64,000 bases of DNA, taken from the NCBI RefSeq assembly GCF_024623785.1, contig NZ_JANKBZ010000014.1, positions 1-64,000 on the forward strand. The letters are read 5' to 3'. The notes under the pieces were generated by a model. It saw only the letters and a list, made by a program, of their open reading frames with translations. It had not been told where the DNA came from and did no database searches. This DNA is from Archangium lipolyticum (GTDB taxonomy: Bacteria; Myxococcota; Myxococcia; Myxococcales; Myxococcaceae). How positions within the stretch are numbered: position 1 is the first letter of the stretch; every line of letters begins with the position of its first letter. Shown here piece by piece: positions 9,016 to 16,411 of this stretch. The position numbers and the translations under genes were made by a program.

Positions 9016-10734
9016 ATGAGTCCTTCCGTCTATTCCCGCTATCGGACTGCCTTCGTCGAGGCGCTCGCCCAGAACCTGGGCGTGCCCGCCTCCGAGATCG
9101 ATTCGCAGATCAAGCCAGCGGACCCGGCTCATGGGGACTTCTCCTTCCCTACCTTCCCCCTGGCCAAGGCCCAGAAGAAGGCGCCACCGGCCATCGCCGC
9201 CGCGCTCGCCCAGGCCATCCAGGTGCCGGGCCTCGAGGTGGTGGCCGCCGGCCCCTACGTCAACGCGAAGTTCGCGCCGATGCCCTTCACCGGCGAGGTC
9301 ATCGACACGGCGCGCGCGCAGGGCGTGCGCTACGGCGGGAGTGACGCGGGCAGCGGCAAGACGGTGGTCGTGGACTACTCGTCGCCCAACATCGCCAAGC
9401 CCATCGCCTTCCACCACATCCGCTCGACGGTCATCGGCCACGGCGTCGCCAACCTGCACCGGGCGCTCGGCTACAAGGTCGTGGGCATCAACTACCTGGG
9501 CGACTGGGGCAAGCAGTTCGGCTTGGTGGCCGTGGGCTTCCAGGAGTACGGCGTGCCCGAGCGCCGCCACGACATGGCCCACCTCGTGGAGGTGTACGTC
9601 AAGGCCAACCAGCGCGCGGAGAAGGAGCCCGCCTTCGACGAGCGCGCCCGCGACTTCTTCCGGCGCATGGAGGCCGGGGAGCCCGAGGCGCTCGCCATCT
9701 GGAAGGAGTTCCGCGAGACGTCCCTGCGCGACTTCGAGCGCATCTACGCCCGGCTCGGCATCAAGTTCGAGTACATGGAGGGCGAGAGCCGCTACCAGGA
9801 CAAGATGGAGCCGATGATCGCGGAGATCGCCCGGAAGGTCGGCGTCAAGGAGTCGCAGGGCGCCACCATCGTGGACCTCCCCTACGCGGAGAACGAGCCG
9901 CCCATCCTGTTGAAGAAGAACGATGGCAGCACGCTCTACGCCACGCGCGACCTGGCGGCGGCCATCGACCGGTGGGAGCGCTTCCACTTCGAGAAGTCGC
10001 TGTACGCGGTGGCCACGGATCAGTCGCTGCACTTCCGGCAGATCTTCCGTGTGCTCGAGGCCATGGGATGCGAGTGGGCGAAGCGAATGGTGCACGTCAA
10101 CTTCGGCCGCGTGCACGGCATGAGCACGCGCAAGGGCACGGTGGTGCTCCTCACCGACGTGCTCGACGAGGCCAGGGGGCGCGCCCTGGAGAAGGTCCAG
10201 GAGAACATCAAGGCGGGCCGCATCCAGACGAACGATCCGGACGGCCTGGCCGAGCAGATCGGCCTGGGCGCCATCTTCTTCGGCGACCTGAAGAACCGCC
10301 GGGCCACGGACTACACCTTCGACTGGGACGACGTGCTCGCCTTCGAAGGCCACTCCGGCCCGTACCTCCAGTACGCGCACGCACGCACCTGCAGCATCCT
10401 GCGCAAGGGCGGTGGGGCCCCGGCCTCCTACGACGCGGCGCTGCTCACCCTGCCGGAGGAGCAGGCGCTGCTGCGCGGCATCGCCCGGCTGCCGGTGGTG
10501 GTGCAGGAGGCCGCGGAGCAGTGCGAGCCGAGCTTCGTCGCGCGGTGGCTGTTGGAGCTGGGCGCTACCTTCAACAGCTACTTCACGGCGGGCAACCAGG
10601 ATCGAGGCAAGCGCGTGCTGCTCGAGGACAACGAGCCCCTGAAGGCGGCACGGCTGGCCCTGACGGACGCGACGCGCGCGGCGCTGGCCGCTGGCCTGTC
10701 GCTGTTGGGAATGGCAACTCCGGAGTACATGTAG
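9016..10734 (+). CDS. argS: Arginyl-tRNA synthetase
   Basis: Class I aminoacyl-tRNA synthetase that charges tRNA-Arg. The 572-residue product has the N-terminal Add1-type tRNA-binding domain (PADPAHGDFSFP), the catalytic core with SSPNIAKP, the NYLGDWGKQFG segment typical of ArgRS, the KMSKS equivalent GMSTRKGTVV, and the C-terminal anticodon-binding DALR domain ending LLGMATPEYM, a standard ArgRS C terminus. The HIGH region reads AFHHIRSTVIG, not the usual HVGHLRSTxIG, so the first His and the Gly are replaced. The gene is co-directional with plsB, only 10 bp downstream. TTGACA occurs about 50 bp upstream, but no good -10 is correctly spaced. Confidence 0.95.
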   Translation: MSPSVYSRYRTAFVEALAQNLGVPASEIDSQIKPADPAHGDFSFPTFPLAKAQKKAPPAIAAALAQAIQVPGLEVVAAGPYVNAKFAPMPFTGEVIDTARAQGVRYGGSDAGSGKTVVVDYSSPNIAKPIAFHHIRSTVIGHGVANLHRALGYKVVGINYLGDWGKQFGLVAVGFQEYGVPERRHDMAHLVEVYVKANQRAEKEPAFDERARDFFRRMEAGEPEALAIWKEFRETSLRDFERIYARLGIKFEYMEGESRYQDKMEPMIAEIARKVGVKESQGATIVDLPYAENEPPILLKKNDGSTLYATRDLAAAIDRWERFHFEKSLYAVATDQSLHFRQIFRVLEAMGCEWAKRMVHVNFGRVHGMSTRKGTVVLLTDVLDEARGRALEKVQENIKAGRIQTNDPDGLAEQIGLGAIFFGDLKNRRATDYTFDWDDVLAFEGHSGPYLQYAHARTCSILRKGGGAPASYDAALLTLPEEQALLRGIARLPVVVQEAAEQCEPSFVARWLLELGATFNSYFTAGNQDRGKRVLLEDNEPLKAARLALTDATRAALAAGLSLLGMATPEYM

Positions 10735-10744
10735 AGAGGCTCGC

Positions 10745-13318
10745 GTGGAGAAAGGGGGGCCGCACGTGGATACCGCCCTGGTGCAGGCAACGAATCACAG
10801 CGAGGCATTGAAGGAGGAGTTCGGCCCCATCTCCCGGGCGCTGGGCCAGCGCTACCTCGACGGGGTGCGCTTCCCCGCCGAGGCCGAGGCGGAGCTGCGT
10901 GCGCTCCACGCCAAGGGCTTCGTGGTGCACGTCATGCGCACCACGGCGTGGGTCAACTACCTCTACCTGGCCTGGGCCACGGTGCGCCGGGCCCTGCCGC
11001 CCGTGCGGGCCGTGGTGAACCTGCGTCCCTGGTTCACCCGGCCCTTCCGCAAGACGGCGCAGCGGGGTGACTTCGACGTCCGCTTCACCTACGCCCGGCG
11101 CCACGGCGGCAGCGGCCTCATCTTCCTCAAGAAGACGGCCCTGCTGAGCGCCTCGGGCAAGGACATCGAGGAGAACCCCTTCCCCGCCCTGGTGGCCATG
11201 GCGCGCAAGGGGGACCGCACCGTCTACCTGGTGCCGGAGCTCTTCGTCTGGGAGAAGCGCACCGCCCGCGCCAAGCCCAGCGTGTGGGACCACGTCTTCG
11301 GCAGCCCCGAGGCCCCCGGCTTCCTGCACTCGATGGTGGCCTTCTTCCGCAACTACCGCCGCGCGCAGTTCCGCATGGGCGAGCCCATCGATCTCAAGCG
11401 CTTCATCGAGGAGAACCCGCAGGACTCGGACGAGGTGATCGCCCGCAAGGTGCGCAGCGCGCTCAACCACCACCTGGCGCGCGAGACGCAAGCCGTCTTC
11501 GGGCCGCCGGTGAAGTCCCCCGAGCGCATCATCGAGGAGACGCTGCGCGACCGCACCCTGCGCAAGTCCCTGGACACGGTGGCCGTCGAGAGCAACCGCC
11601 GGCCCGAGAGCGTGCTGCGCCAGGCCCGGCGCAACCTGCGCGCCATCGCCGCCAAGCCCAGCCCCACCACGCTGGCCTTCGTCTCCCCCGTGCTCGGGTG
11701 GGTGTTCAACCGCATCTACGACGGCATCGAGGTGGACGAGGCGGGGCTCAACCGGGCCCTGAAGGCCGCCAGCAAGGCCCCGCTGGTGCTGTGCCCCTCG
11801 CACAAGAGCCACGTGGATTACCTGGTGATGAGCTGGATCCTCTGGAACCGCGGCTACGCGGTGCCACTGGTGGCCGCGGGCGCCAACCTGTCCTTCTGGC
11901 CGCTGGGGCCCCTGCTTCGCCGCTGCGGCGCCTTCTTCCTGCGCCGCTCCTTCAAGGACGACAAGGTGTACGCCGCCTCCTTCAAGGGCTACGTGAAGAA
12001 GCTGGCCCACGACGGCGTGCACCAGGAGTTCTTCCCCGAGGGCGGGCGCTCGCGCACCGGCAAGCTGCTGCAGCCCAAGCTGGGCATGTTCACCTGGCAG
12101 GTGGAGTCCGTGCTCGAGGGGGCTCGCAACGATCTCATCTTCGTGCCCGTGTCCATCGACTACGAGAAGGTCGTGGAGTCGAGCAGCTACTCGAAGGAGC
12201 TGGCCGGTGGCGAGAAGAAGCCCGAGGACATCAAGGCCCTGCTGAGCACCCCCAAGGTGCTGACGGCACGCTACGGCCGCATCCACCTCACCTTCGACGA
12301 GCCGCTGTCGCTGGTGGAGCTGATGAAGAGCCGCGGGCTCGATCCGGCCCAGCCCATCTCGGACGATCAGAAGAAGGGCCTGGTGCGTGCGCTGGGCAAC
12401 CGGGTGATGTACGGCATCAGCAAGGTGTCCACGGTGACGCCCCACGCCCTGGTGAGCGCGGCGCTGCTGGCCCACCGCCGGCGCGGCATGACGAGCCGCG
12501 AGCTGACGGACCGCATCTCCGTCCTGCGCCGCATCGCGGCGGAGGAGAAGGCTCCGCTGTCCACCCTGCTGAAGGACTCGCCGAGCAACCCGGAGGCCAT
12601 GGGCGCCATCCAGGACGCCATGCGCACCTTCTGCTCGGATGGGATGGTGCGCACGCAGAAGGCGCACGGCGAGGTCATCTACCAGGCCGAGGACGTTCGC
12701 CGCGCCGAGATGTCCTTCTACAAGAACACGCTGATGAACCTGGTGGCGGCGCGCAGCCTCGTGGCCAACGCGCTGCTGGTGGGGGCTCCGGCGCCCTTCG
12801 ACGAGGTGAAGGCCCGGGCGCTGTGGCTGTCGCGGCTCTTCAAGGTGGAGTTCATCTACCGGGTGGGCGCCAGCTTCGACACCATCTTCTCGGAGGTGGT
12901 GGAGCGGCTGGTGCGGATGGGACTGGTGCTGCACCAGGGGGACACGCTGAGCGTGGCGCCCGAGCCCCATGCGCGGCCGGAGCTGGAGTTCCTGGCGGAC
13001 CTGCTGCGGGACTACCTGGAGGCCTACCTGATCGCCACCCAGACGCTGCCGGAGGTGGTGACGGGCGTGGCCCAGGACCGGAAGTCCTTCGTGAAGCAGG
13101 CCATGGATCTGGGCCGGGCCGAGTACCACTCGGGGCGCATCACCGCGGCCGAGTCCCTGGCCAAGGTGACGCTGGAGAACGCCGTCGCCTACCTGCTGGA
13201 CCAGCGCTACCTCGTGGAGGAGGACAAGAAGCTGAAGCTGGGGCCGGCGGCGCCCGACGCGGCGGCCTGCAAGCAGTTCGCCGAGGAGATCCGCCGCTAC
13301 CTGCGCCAGCAGGCCTGA
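10745..13318 (+). CDS. plsB: Glycerol-3-phosphate 1-O-acyltransferase
   Basis: PlsB-type acyltransferase making 1-acyl-glycerol-3-phosphate, the first step of phospholipid synthesis, at the inner membrane. The 857-residue product is slightly longer than E. coli PlsB (about 807). It has block I H-x4-D as SHKSHVDYLV (His about 353, Asp about 358), block III EFFPEGGRSRTGK (about 428-440) and the following PVSIDYEKVVES block, all in the expected order. The long N- and C-terminal regions are helical. GTG start at 10745 has AGAGAGG upstream; a second GTG seven codons later is also possible. Likely co-transcribed with argS (10-bp gap). It converges with the cupin gene. Confidence 0.92.
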   Translation: MEKGGPHVDTALVQATNHSEALKEEFGPISRALGQRYLDGVRFPAEAEAELRALHAKGFVVHVMRTTAWVNYLYLAWATVRRALPPVRAVVNLRPWFTRPFRKTAQRGDFDVRFTYARRHGGSGLIFLKKTALLSASGKDIEENPFPALVAMARKGDRTVYLVPELFVWEKRTARAKPSVWDHVFGSPEAPGFLHSMVAFFRNYRRAQFRMGEPIDLKRFIEENPQDSDEVIARKVRSALNHHLARETQAVFGPPVKSPERIIEETLRDRTLRKSLDTVAVESNRRPESVLRQARRNLRAIAAKPSPTTLAFVSPVLGWVFNRIYDGIEVDEAGLNRALKAASKAPLVLCPSHKSHVDYLVMSWILWNRGYAVPLVAAGANLSFWPLGPLLRRCGAFFLRRSFKDDKVYAASFKGYVKKLAHDGVHQEFFPEGGRSRTGKLLQPKLGMFTWQVESVLEGARNDLIFVPVSIDYEKVVESSSYSKELAGGEKKPEDIKALLSTPKVLTARYGRIHLTFDEPLSLVELMKSRGLDPAQPISDDQKKGLVRALGNRVMYGISKVSTVTPHALVSAALLAHRRRGMTSRELTDRISVLRRIAAEEKAPLSTLLKDSPSNPEAMGAIQDAMRTFCSDGMVRTQKAHGEVIYQAEDVRRAEMSFYKNTLMNLVAARSLVANALLVGAPAPFDEVKARALWLSRLFKVEFIYRVGASFDTIFSEVVERLVRMGLVLHQGDTLSVAPEPHARPELEFLADLLRDYLEAYLIATQTLPEVVTGVAQDRKSFVKQAMDLGRAEYHSGRITAAESLAKVTLENAVAYLLDQRYLVEEDKKLKLGPAAPDAAACKQFAEEIRRYLRQQA

Positions 13319-13327
13319 GCCCCTGCC

Positions 13328-13639
13328 CTACACGCTGCCAGCCTTCTCGATCACCAGGATCCGCGCCTCGCCGAGGGGATGGGCCACGTGCTCATCCCCC
13401 ACCTGGGCGTGGAAGACGTCCCCGGCGCGCAGCGGGATGATCCGCACCTGGCCCTCCTGCTTCACGTGCATGTCCACGGCCCCATCGAGGACGGCGAACA
13501 CCTCCTCGCCCTCGTTGACGTGCCACTCGTAGGGCGCGTTGGTCCAGTGTAGACGCACCGAGATGCCGTTCAGCTCGGTGATGTCCTGGGCGCCCCAGGG
13601 CCGCTCGGCACGGAAGTCCCTGCTCCGAAAGTGTCGCAT
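13328..13639 (-). CDS. Small cupin-domain protein
   Basis: A 103-residue single-domain cupin beta-barrel. Cupin motif 1 is visible as EWHVNEGEEVFAVLDG (metal-ligand His and Glu) and motif 2 as PLRAGDVFHAQVGDEHVAHP. The substrate cannot be told; such proteins include small isomerases, dioxygenases and sugar-binding regulators. It is convergent with plsB (9-bp gap between stops) and divergent from the CPBP gene across about 170 bp that would carry both promoters. Translation is uninterrupted. Confidence 0.75.
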   Translation of the reverse strand: MRHFRSRDFRAERPWGAQDITELNGISVRLHWTNAPYEWHVNEGEEVFAVLDGAVDMHVKQEGQVRIIPLRAGDVFHAQVGDEHVAHPLGEARILVIEKAGSV

Positions 13640-13808
13640 CCCCTACTCGCTCCTTACCGCACCCATCACGGCCGGTCAGGCCCACACCACCCCGTACGTC
13701 CTCGCCTGCGTTCATAACCGGGACGCACGCCGTCAGCCGGGCATTATAGAAGTGCCGCACCCTGGCGCCTCGTGTTCCGAGCGCCGCCCTCGCCGCCGGA
13801 GAACGCCG

Positions 13809-14969
13809 TTGGAAGACGTCACCCCCAGCTTGCCGCCTACACACCCGCCGACCCTGCTCGAGCCACGCGCCGTGGCGGTGGTCGCCGCGATGCTCGTGTT
13901 CGTGGCCTTCCTGGTGACGGGAGTGTTCGTTCAGCTGCTCAACGCGGCCTTCGGCATCTGGTTCACGCAGATCTTCGTCTTCCTCGGCCTGGGCTGGCTC
14001 GTGCTGCGTGCCACCGGGAGGGAGCCGGTGCGCTACACCGGGCTGACCTTCCCGGGCCTGGGTCCGATGGCCTTCGGGTTCCTCCTGGGCGCGGTCAACT
14101 TCTTCGCCATCGTCGCCCCCGTCCAGTTCCTCTCCCAGGCGCTGATGCCCAAGGAGTGGCGGGAGATCTACGACGTGGCGGACATCTTCCGGGGCCAGTC
14201 GCCGGTGGAGCTTGCCCTCATCGTGGCGAGCGTGAGCCTCGGGGCCCCGGTGTGCGAGGAGTTCTTCTTCCGGGGCATCTTCTTCCAGGGGCTGAAGGCA
14301 CCCGGGGGACCTCCCCTGCGAGCCCTCGTCCTCTCGGCCGTCGTCTTCAGCGCGTTCCACCTGGATCCGGTGGGCTTCCTCGCCCGCGTGGAGCTGGGAG
14401 TGCTGTTCGGCTGGCTGCTGCTGCGTACCGGCTCACTGTGGCCCGGCATCCTCGCGCATGCGGCCAACAACATCGTGTCCACGGTGCTGTTCTTCATCGC
14501 GAAGCACATCGAGTCTCCCCAGGAGCCGACGACCGGCCAGGAGGTGCAGTTCATCCTGATGTTCGCGCTCCTGGGCAGCGGAGCTATTTGGGGGCTGATG
14601 TCCGCCGCGCGCCGCTTCCCGGGCCTGTTGGGTCCGCCCCGGCCGACGGAGCTCGTGGAGGCCCGGGAGGCTCCCGTCCGGCTGGAGCCACTCTTCAAGG
14701 TCATCCACCTGGCCATTCCCTGGATGTTCGCCGCGGCGCTGTCCCTGGGCGTCTACGTGGCGCTGGACACCCGAGGCATCCAGCTGAGTCAGATCGACCA
14801 GCGCCATCCCCTGCAACCCGTCCCCGAGGACGCGCCGGATGCGTTGCACGCCGAGCGCGATGCCCTGTACGAGCTCCGGGTGCGCGCACGCCGGGGAGAA
14901 ATCCCCCTCGAGGAATACGCCCAGGAGCGGGCGAGGCAGTCCAGACTGAAGAGGACCGATGTTCGCTGA
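13809..14969 (+). CDS. CPBP-family intramembrane metalloprotease
   Basis: A 386-residue polytopic membrane protein of the CPBP (CAAX protease and bacteriocin-processing, Rce1-like) family. Motif 1 EExxxR is CEEFFFRG, motif 2 is FSAFHLDP, and motif 3 HxxxN is AHAANN, so the glutamates, His residues and Asn needed for the diglutamate metal site are all present. About eight hydrophobic segments are visible, plus a charged cytosolic tail (AERDALYELRVRARRGE). The TTG start at 13809 is supported by GGAGAA five bases upstream; the reading frame extends further upstream but no start there has a ribosome-binding site. Family roles range from protein processing to bacteriocin self-immunity; the substrate here is unknown. 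Confidence 0.82.
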   Translation: MEDVTPSLPPTHPPTLLEPRAVAVVAAMLVFVAFLVTGVFVQLLNAAFGIWFTQIFVFLGLGWLVLRATGREPVRYTGLTFPGLGPMAFGFLLGAVNFFAIVAPVQFLSQALMPKEWREIYDVADIFRGQSPVELALIVASVSLGAPVCEEFFFRGIFFQGLKAPGGPPLRALVLSAVVFSAFHLDPVGFLARVELGVLFGWLLLRTGSLWPGILAHAANNIVSTVLFFIAKHIESPQEPTTGQEVQFILMFALLGSGAIWGLMSAARRFPGLLGPPRPTELVEAREAPVRLEPLFKVIHLAIPWMFAAALSLGVYVALDTRGIQLSQIDQRHPLQPVPEDAPDALHAERDALYELRVRARRGEIPLEEYAQERARQSRLKRTDVR

Positions 14970-14980
14970 ACGTGAATGCT

Positions 14981-15014
14981 CCCTCTCCCCCTGGGAGAGG
15001 GCTGGGGTGAGGGT
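14981..15014. repeat. Dispersed palindromic repeat, copy 1
   Basis: CCCTCTCCC (14981-14989), a three-base loop and GGGAGAGGG (14993-15001) make a perfect 9-bp stem, followed by an asymmetric arm ending GGGGTGAGGGT. The same palindrome plus arm recurs at 22523-22559 and twice at 36591-36678. It lies between the CPBP gene and the HipA-like gene and may supply the ribosome-binding purine tract of the latter. Confidence 0.75.
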
Positions 15015-15020
15015 CGAGAC

Positions 15021-15806
15021 GTGAGAACGATCACCGCGACACGCTACGTCACGCCCCTGCGCGAGGGCGGCTCGGTGCCCGCCATCATCGAGGCGGAGGA
15101 CTCGGGCCTGTACGTCTTGAAGTTCCGGGGGGCGGGCCAGGGCATCAAGGCGCTCGTGGCGGAGATCCTCTCGGGCGAGCTGGCGCGGGCGATGGGCCTG
15201 AGGATGCCGGAGCTCGTGCTGGTGGAGTTGGATCCCGCGCTGGGCCGCGCCGAGCCCGACGAGGAGATCCGCGACCTCATCAAGGCGAGCCCGGGGCTCA
15301 ACCTGGGCATGGACTACCTGCCGGGCTCCATCACGTTCGATCCAACGGTACGCCCCGCGCCGGGGGCCGCGGAGGCCTCGGCGATCGTCTGCTTCGACGC
15401 CTACGTGACGAACGTGGACCGGACGCCGAAGAACCCGAACCTCCTGAGCTGGCACAAGAACCTGTGGCTCATCGACCACGGCGCGTCCCTGTACTTCCAC
15501 CACGCGTGGGACGACTACCTGGAGCGCAGCCAGAGCCGCTTCGCGCCCATCCGCGATCACGTGCTGCTGCCGTGGGCCTCGGCGCTGTCCGAGGCGCTGG
15601 CCACGCTGCGTCAGCGGGTGACGGCGGAGGTCATCCGGCACGTCGTCTCGTGCGTCCCGGACGTGTGGCTGGGCCCGGCGGTGGAGCCGCGCTTCGCCAC
15701 GGTGGAGGAGCACCGGGAGGCCTATGCCACGTACCTGCTGAAGCGCCTGGAGGCGGCGCCAGCGTTCATCGAGGAGGCGGAGCGTGCCCGCGCACAGCTC
15801 GTTTGA
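15021..15806 (+). CDS. HipA-like kinase-domain protein
   Basis: A 261-residue protein resembling the stand-alone HipA-type kinase fold. Visible features are GLYVLKFRGAGQG (nucleotide-loop-like strand), FDAYVTNVDRTPKNPNLL (the D-x-N-x-DR...N catalytic loop) and LWLIDHGASLYFH (DxG-like metal site). It is shorter than HipA and lacks the HipA N-terminal subdomain. The GTG at 15021 follows GAGGG; an upstream ATG at 14976 would translate the palindromic repeat and is rejected. It overlaps the DUF3037 gene by 23 bp, a pairing I recall as recurrent in bacteria. No HipB-like DNA-binding partner is present, so a classical HipBA toxin-antitoxin role is not supported. Confidence 0.75.
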   Translation: MRTITATRYVTPLREGGSVPAIIEAEDSGLYVLKFRGAGQGIKALVAEILSGELARAMGLRMPELVLVELDPALGRAEPDEEIRDLIKASPGLNLGMDYLPGSITFDPTVRPAPGAAEASAIVCFDAYVTNVDRTPKNPNLLSWHKNLWLIDHGASLYFHHAWDDYLERSQSRFAPIRDHVLLPWASALSEALATLRQRVTAEVIRHVVSCVPDVWLGPAVEPRFATVEEHREAYATYLLKRLEAAPAFIEEAERARAQLV

Positions 15807-16194
15807 CTACGCCATCGTCCGCGTCGTGCCGCGCGTGGAGCGCGAGGAGTTCATCAACGCGGGCGTCATCCTCTACTGCCTCACCCGGCGGTTCCTGGAT
15901 GCGAGGGTGGAGCTGGACGAGCGGCGCCTGCTGGCGCTCGCGCCGGACATCGACGTGGAGCTCATCCGCGGGCACCTGGAGGCCATCCCCCGCCTGTGCG
16001 CGGGAGGAAAGGCGGCGGGGCCCATCGGACAGCTGCCGCAGAAGGAGCGCTTCCACTGGCTGGTGGCGCCGCGCAGCACGATGCTCCAGACGGGCCCCGT
16101 GCACTCGGGCCTGTGCCAGGAGCCGGCGAAGGCCCTCGAGCACCTGATGCAGCGGATGGTGCGGCCCCCCTCGGGAGGAGAGCCGCACCGTTGA
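15784..16194 (+). CDS. DUF3037 protein
   Basis: A 136-residue protein with the DUF3037 pattern: an opening DYAIVRVVPRVEREEFINAG strand-turn, then VILYCLTRRFLDAR, and the later GQLPQKERFHWLVAPRST followed by LQTGPVHSG. No known enzymatic role. The GTG start lies inside the 3' end of the HipA-like gene (23-bp overlap), indicating coupled translation and suggesting that the two proteins work together. The stop is one base from the end of the convergent OB-like small gene. Confidence 0.75.
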   Translation: MPAHSSFDYAIVRVVPRVEREEFINAGVILYCLTRRFLDARVELDERRLLALAPDIDVELIRGHLEAIPRLCAGGKAAGPIGQLPQKERFHWLVAPRSTMLQTGPVHSGLCQEPAKALEHLMQRMVRPPSGGEPHR

Positions 16195-16195
16195 T

Positions 16196-16411
16196 TCAGA
16201 TGAAGCGGTAGGAGGCCACGTTGAAGACGGGGCCCACCATGGCGGCGGTCAACACGTCGCGGGCCACGTCGCCCTCGACCTCCACGCGTTGACCGTCCTT
16301 CTTGATCTTCCGATCGCCACCGGCGAGCTGGTACGTGCGCCCATCATCCCCCTCGAGCACCCAGACCCCCGTCTCGATGTCGCGGAACACCACGCGTCCG
16401 GTCAGCTTCAT
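16196..16411 (-). CDS. Small beta-rich protein downstream of subtilase
   Basis: A 71-residue protein beginning MKLTGRVVFRDIETGVWVLE and rich in alternating beta-strand residues (GRTYQLAG, KKDGQRVEVEGDV). The pattern resembles small OB-fold proteins with a GxV..G..V.G core, but no named family is certain. Its ATG overlaps the stop of the subtilase gene by four bases (ATGA), so the two are translationally coupled. No signal peptide is visible, so it is probably cytoplasmic. It is too small to show catalytic motifs. Confidence 0.65.
   Translation of the reverse strand: MKLTGRVVFRDIETGVWVLEGDDGRTYQLAGGDRKIKKDGQRVEVEGDVARDVLTAAMVGPVFNVASYRFI

Noticed and set aside
7004-9016. Long minus-strand frame opposite the GAF sensor kinase
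   Set aside because: Low-complexity His/Gly/Leu-rich translation and complete overlap with a recognised hybrid kinase.
14976-15020. ATG at 14976 as start of the HipA-like gene
   Set aside because: It would translate the dispersed palindromic repeat; the GTG at 15021 fits the protein and has GAGGG upstream.
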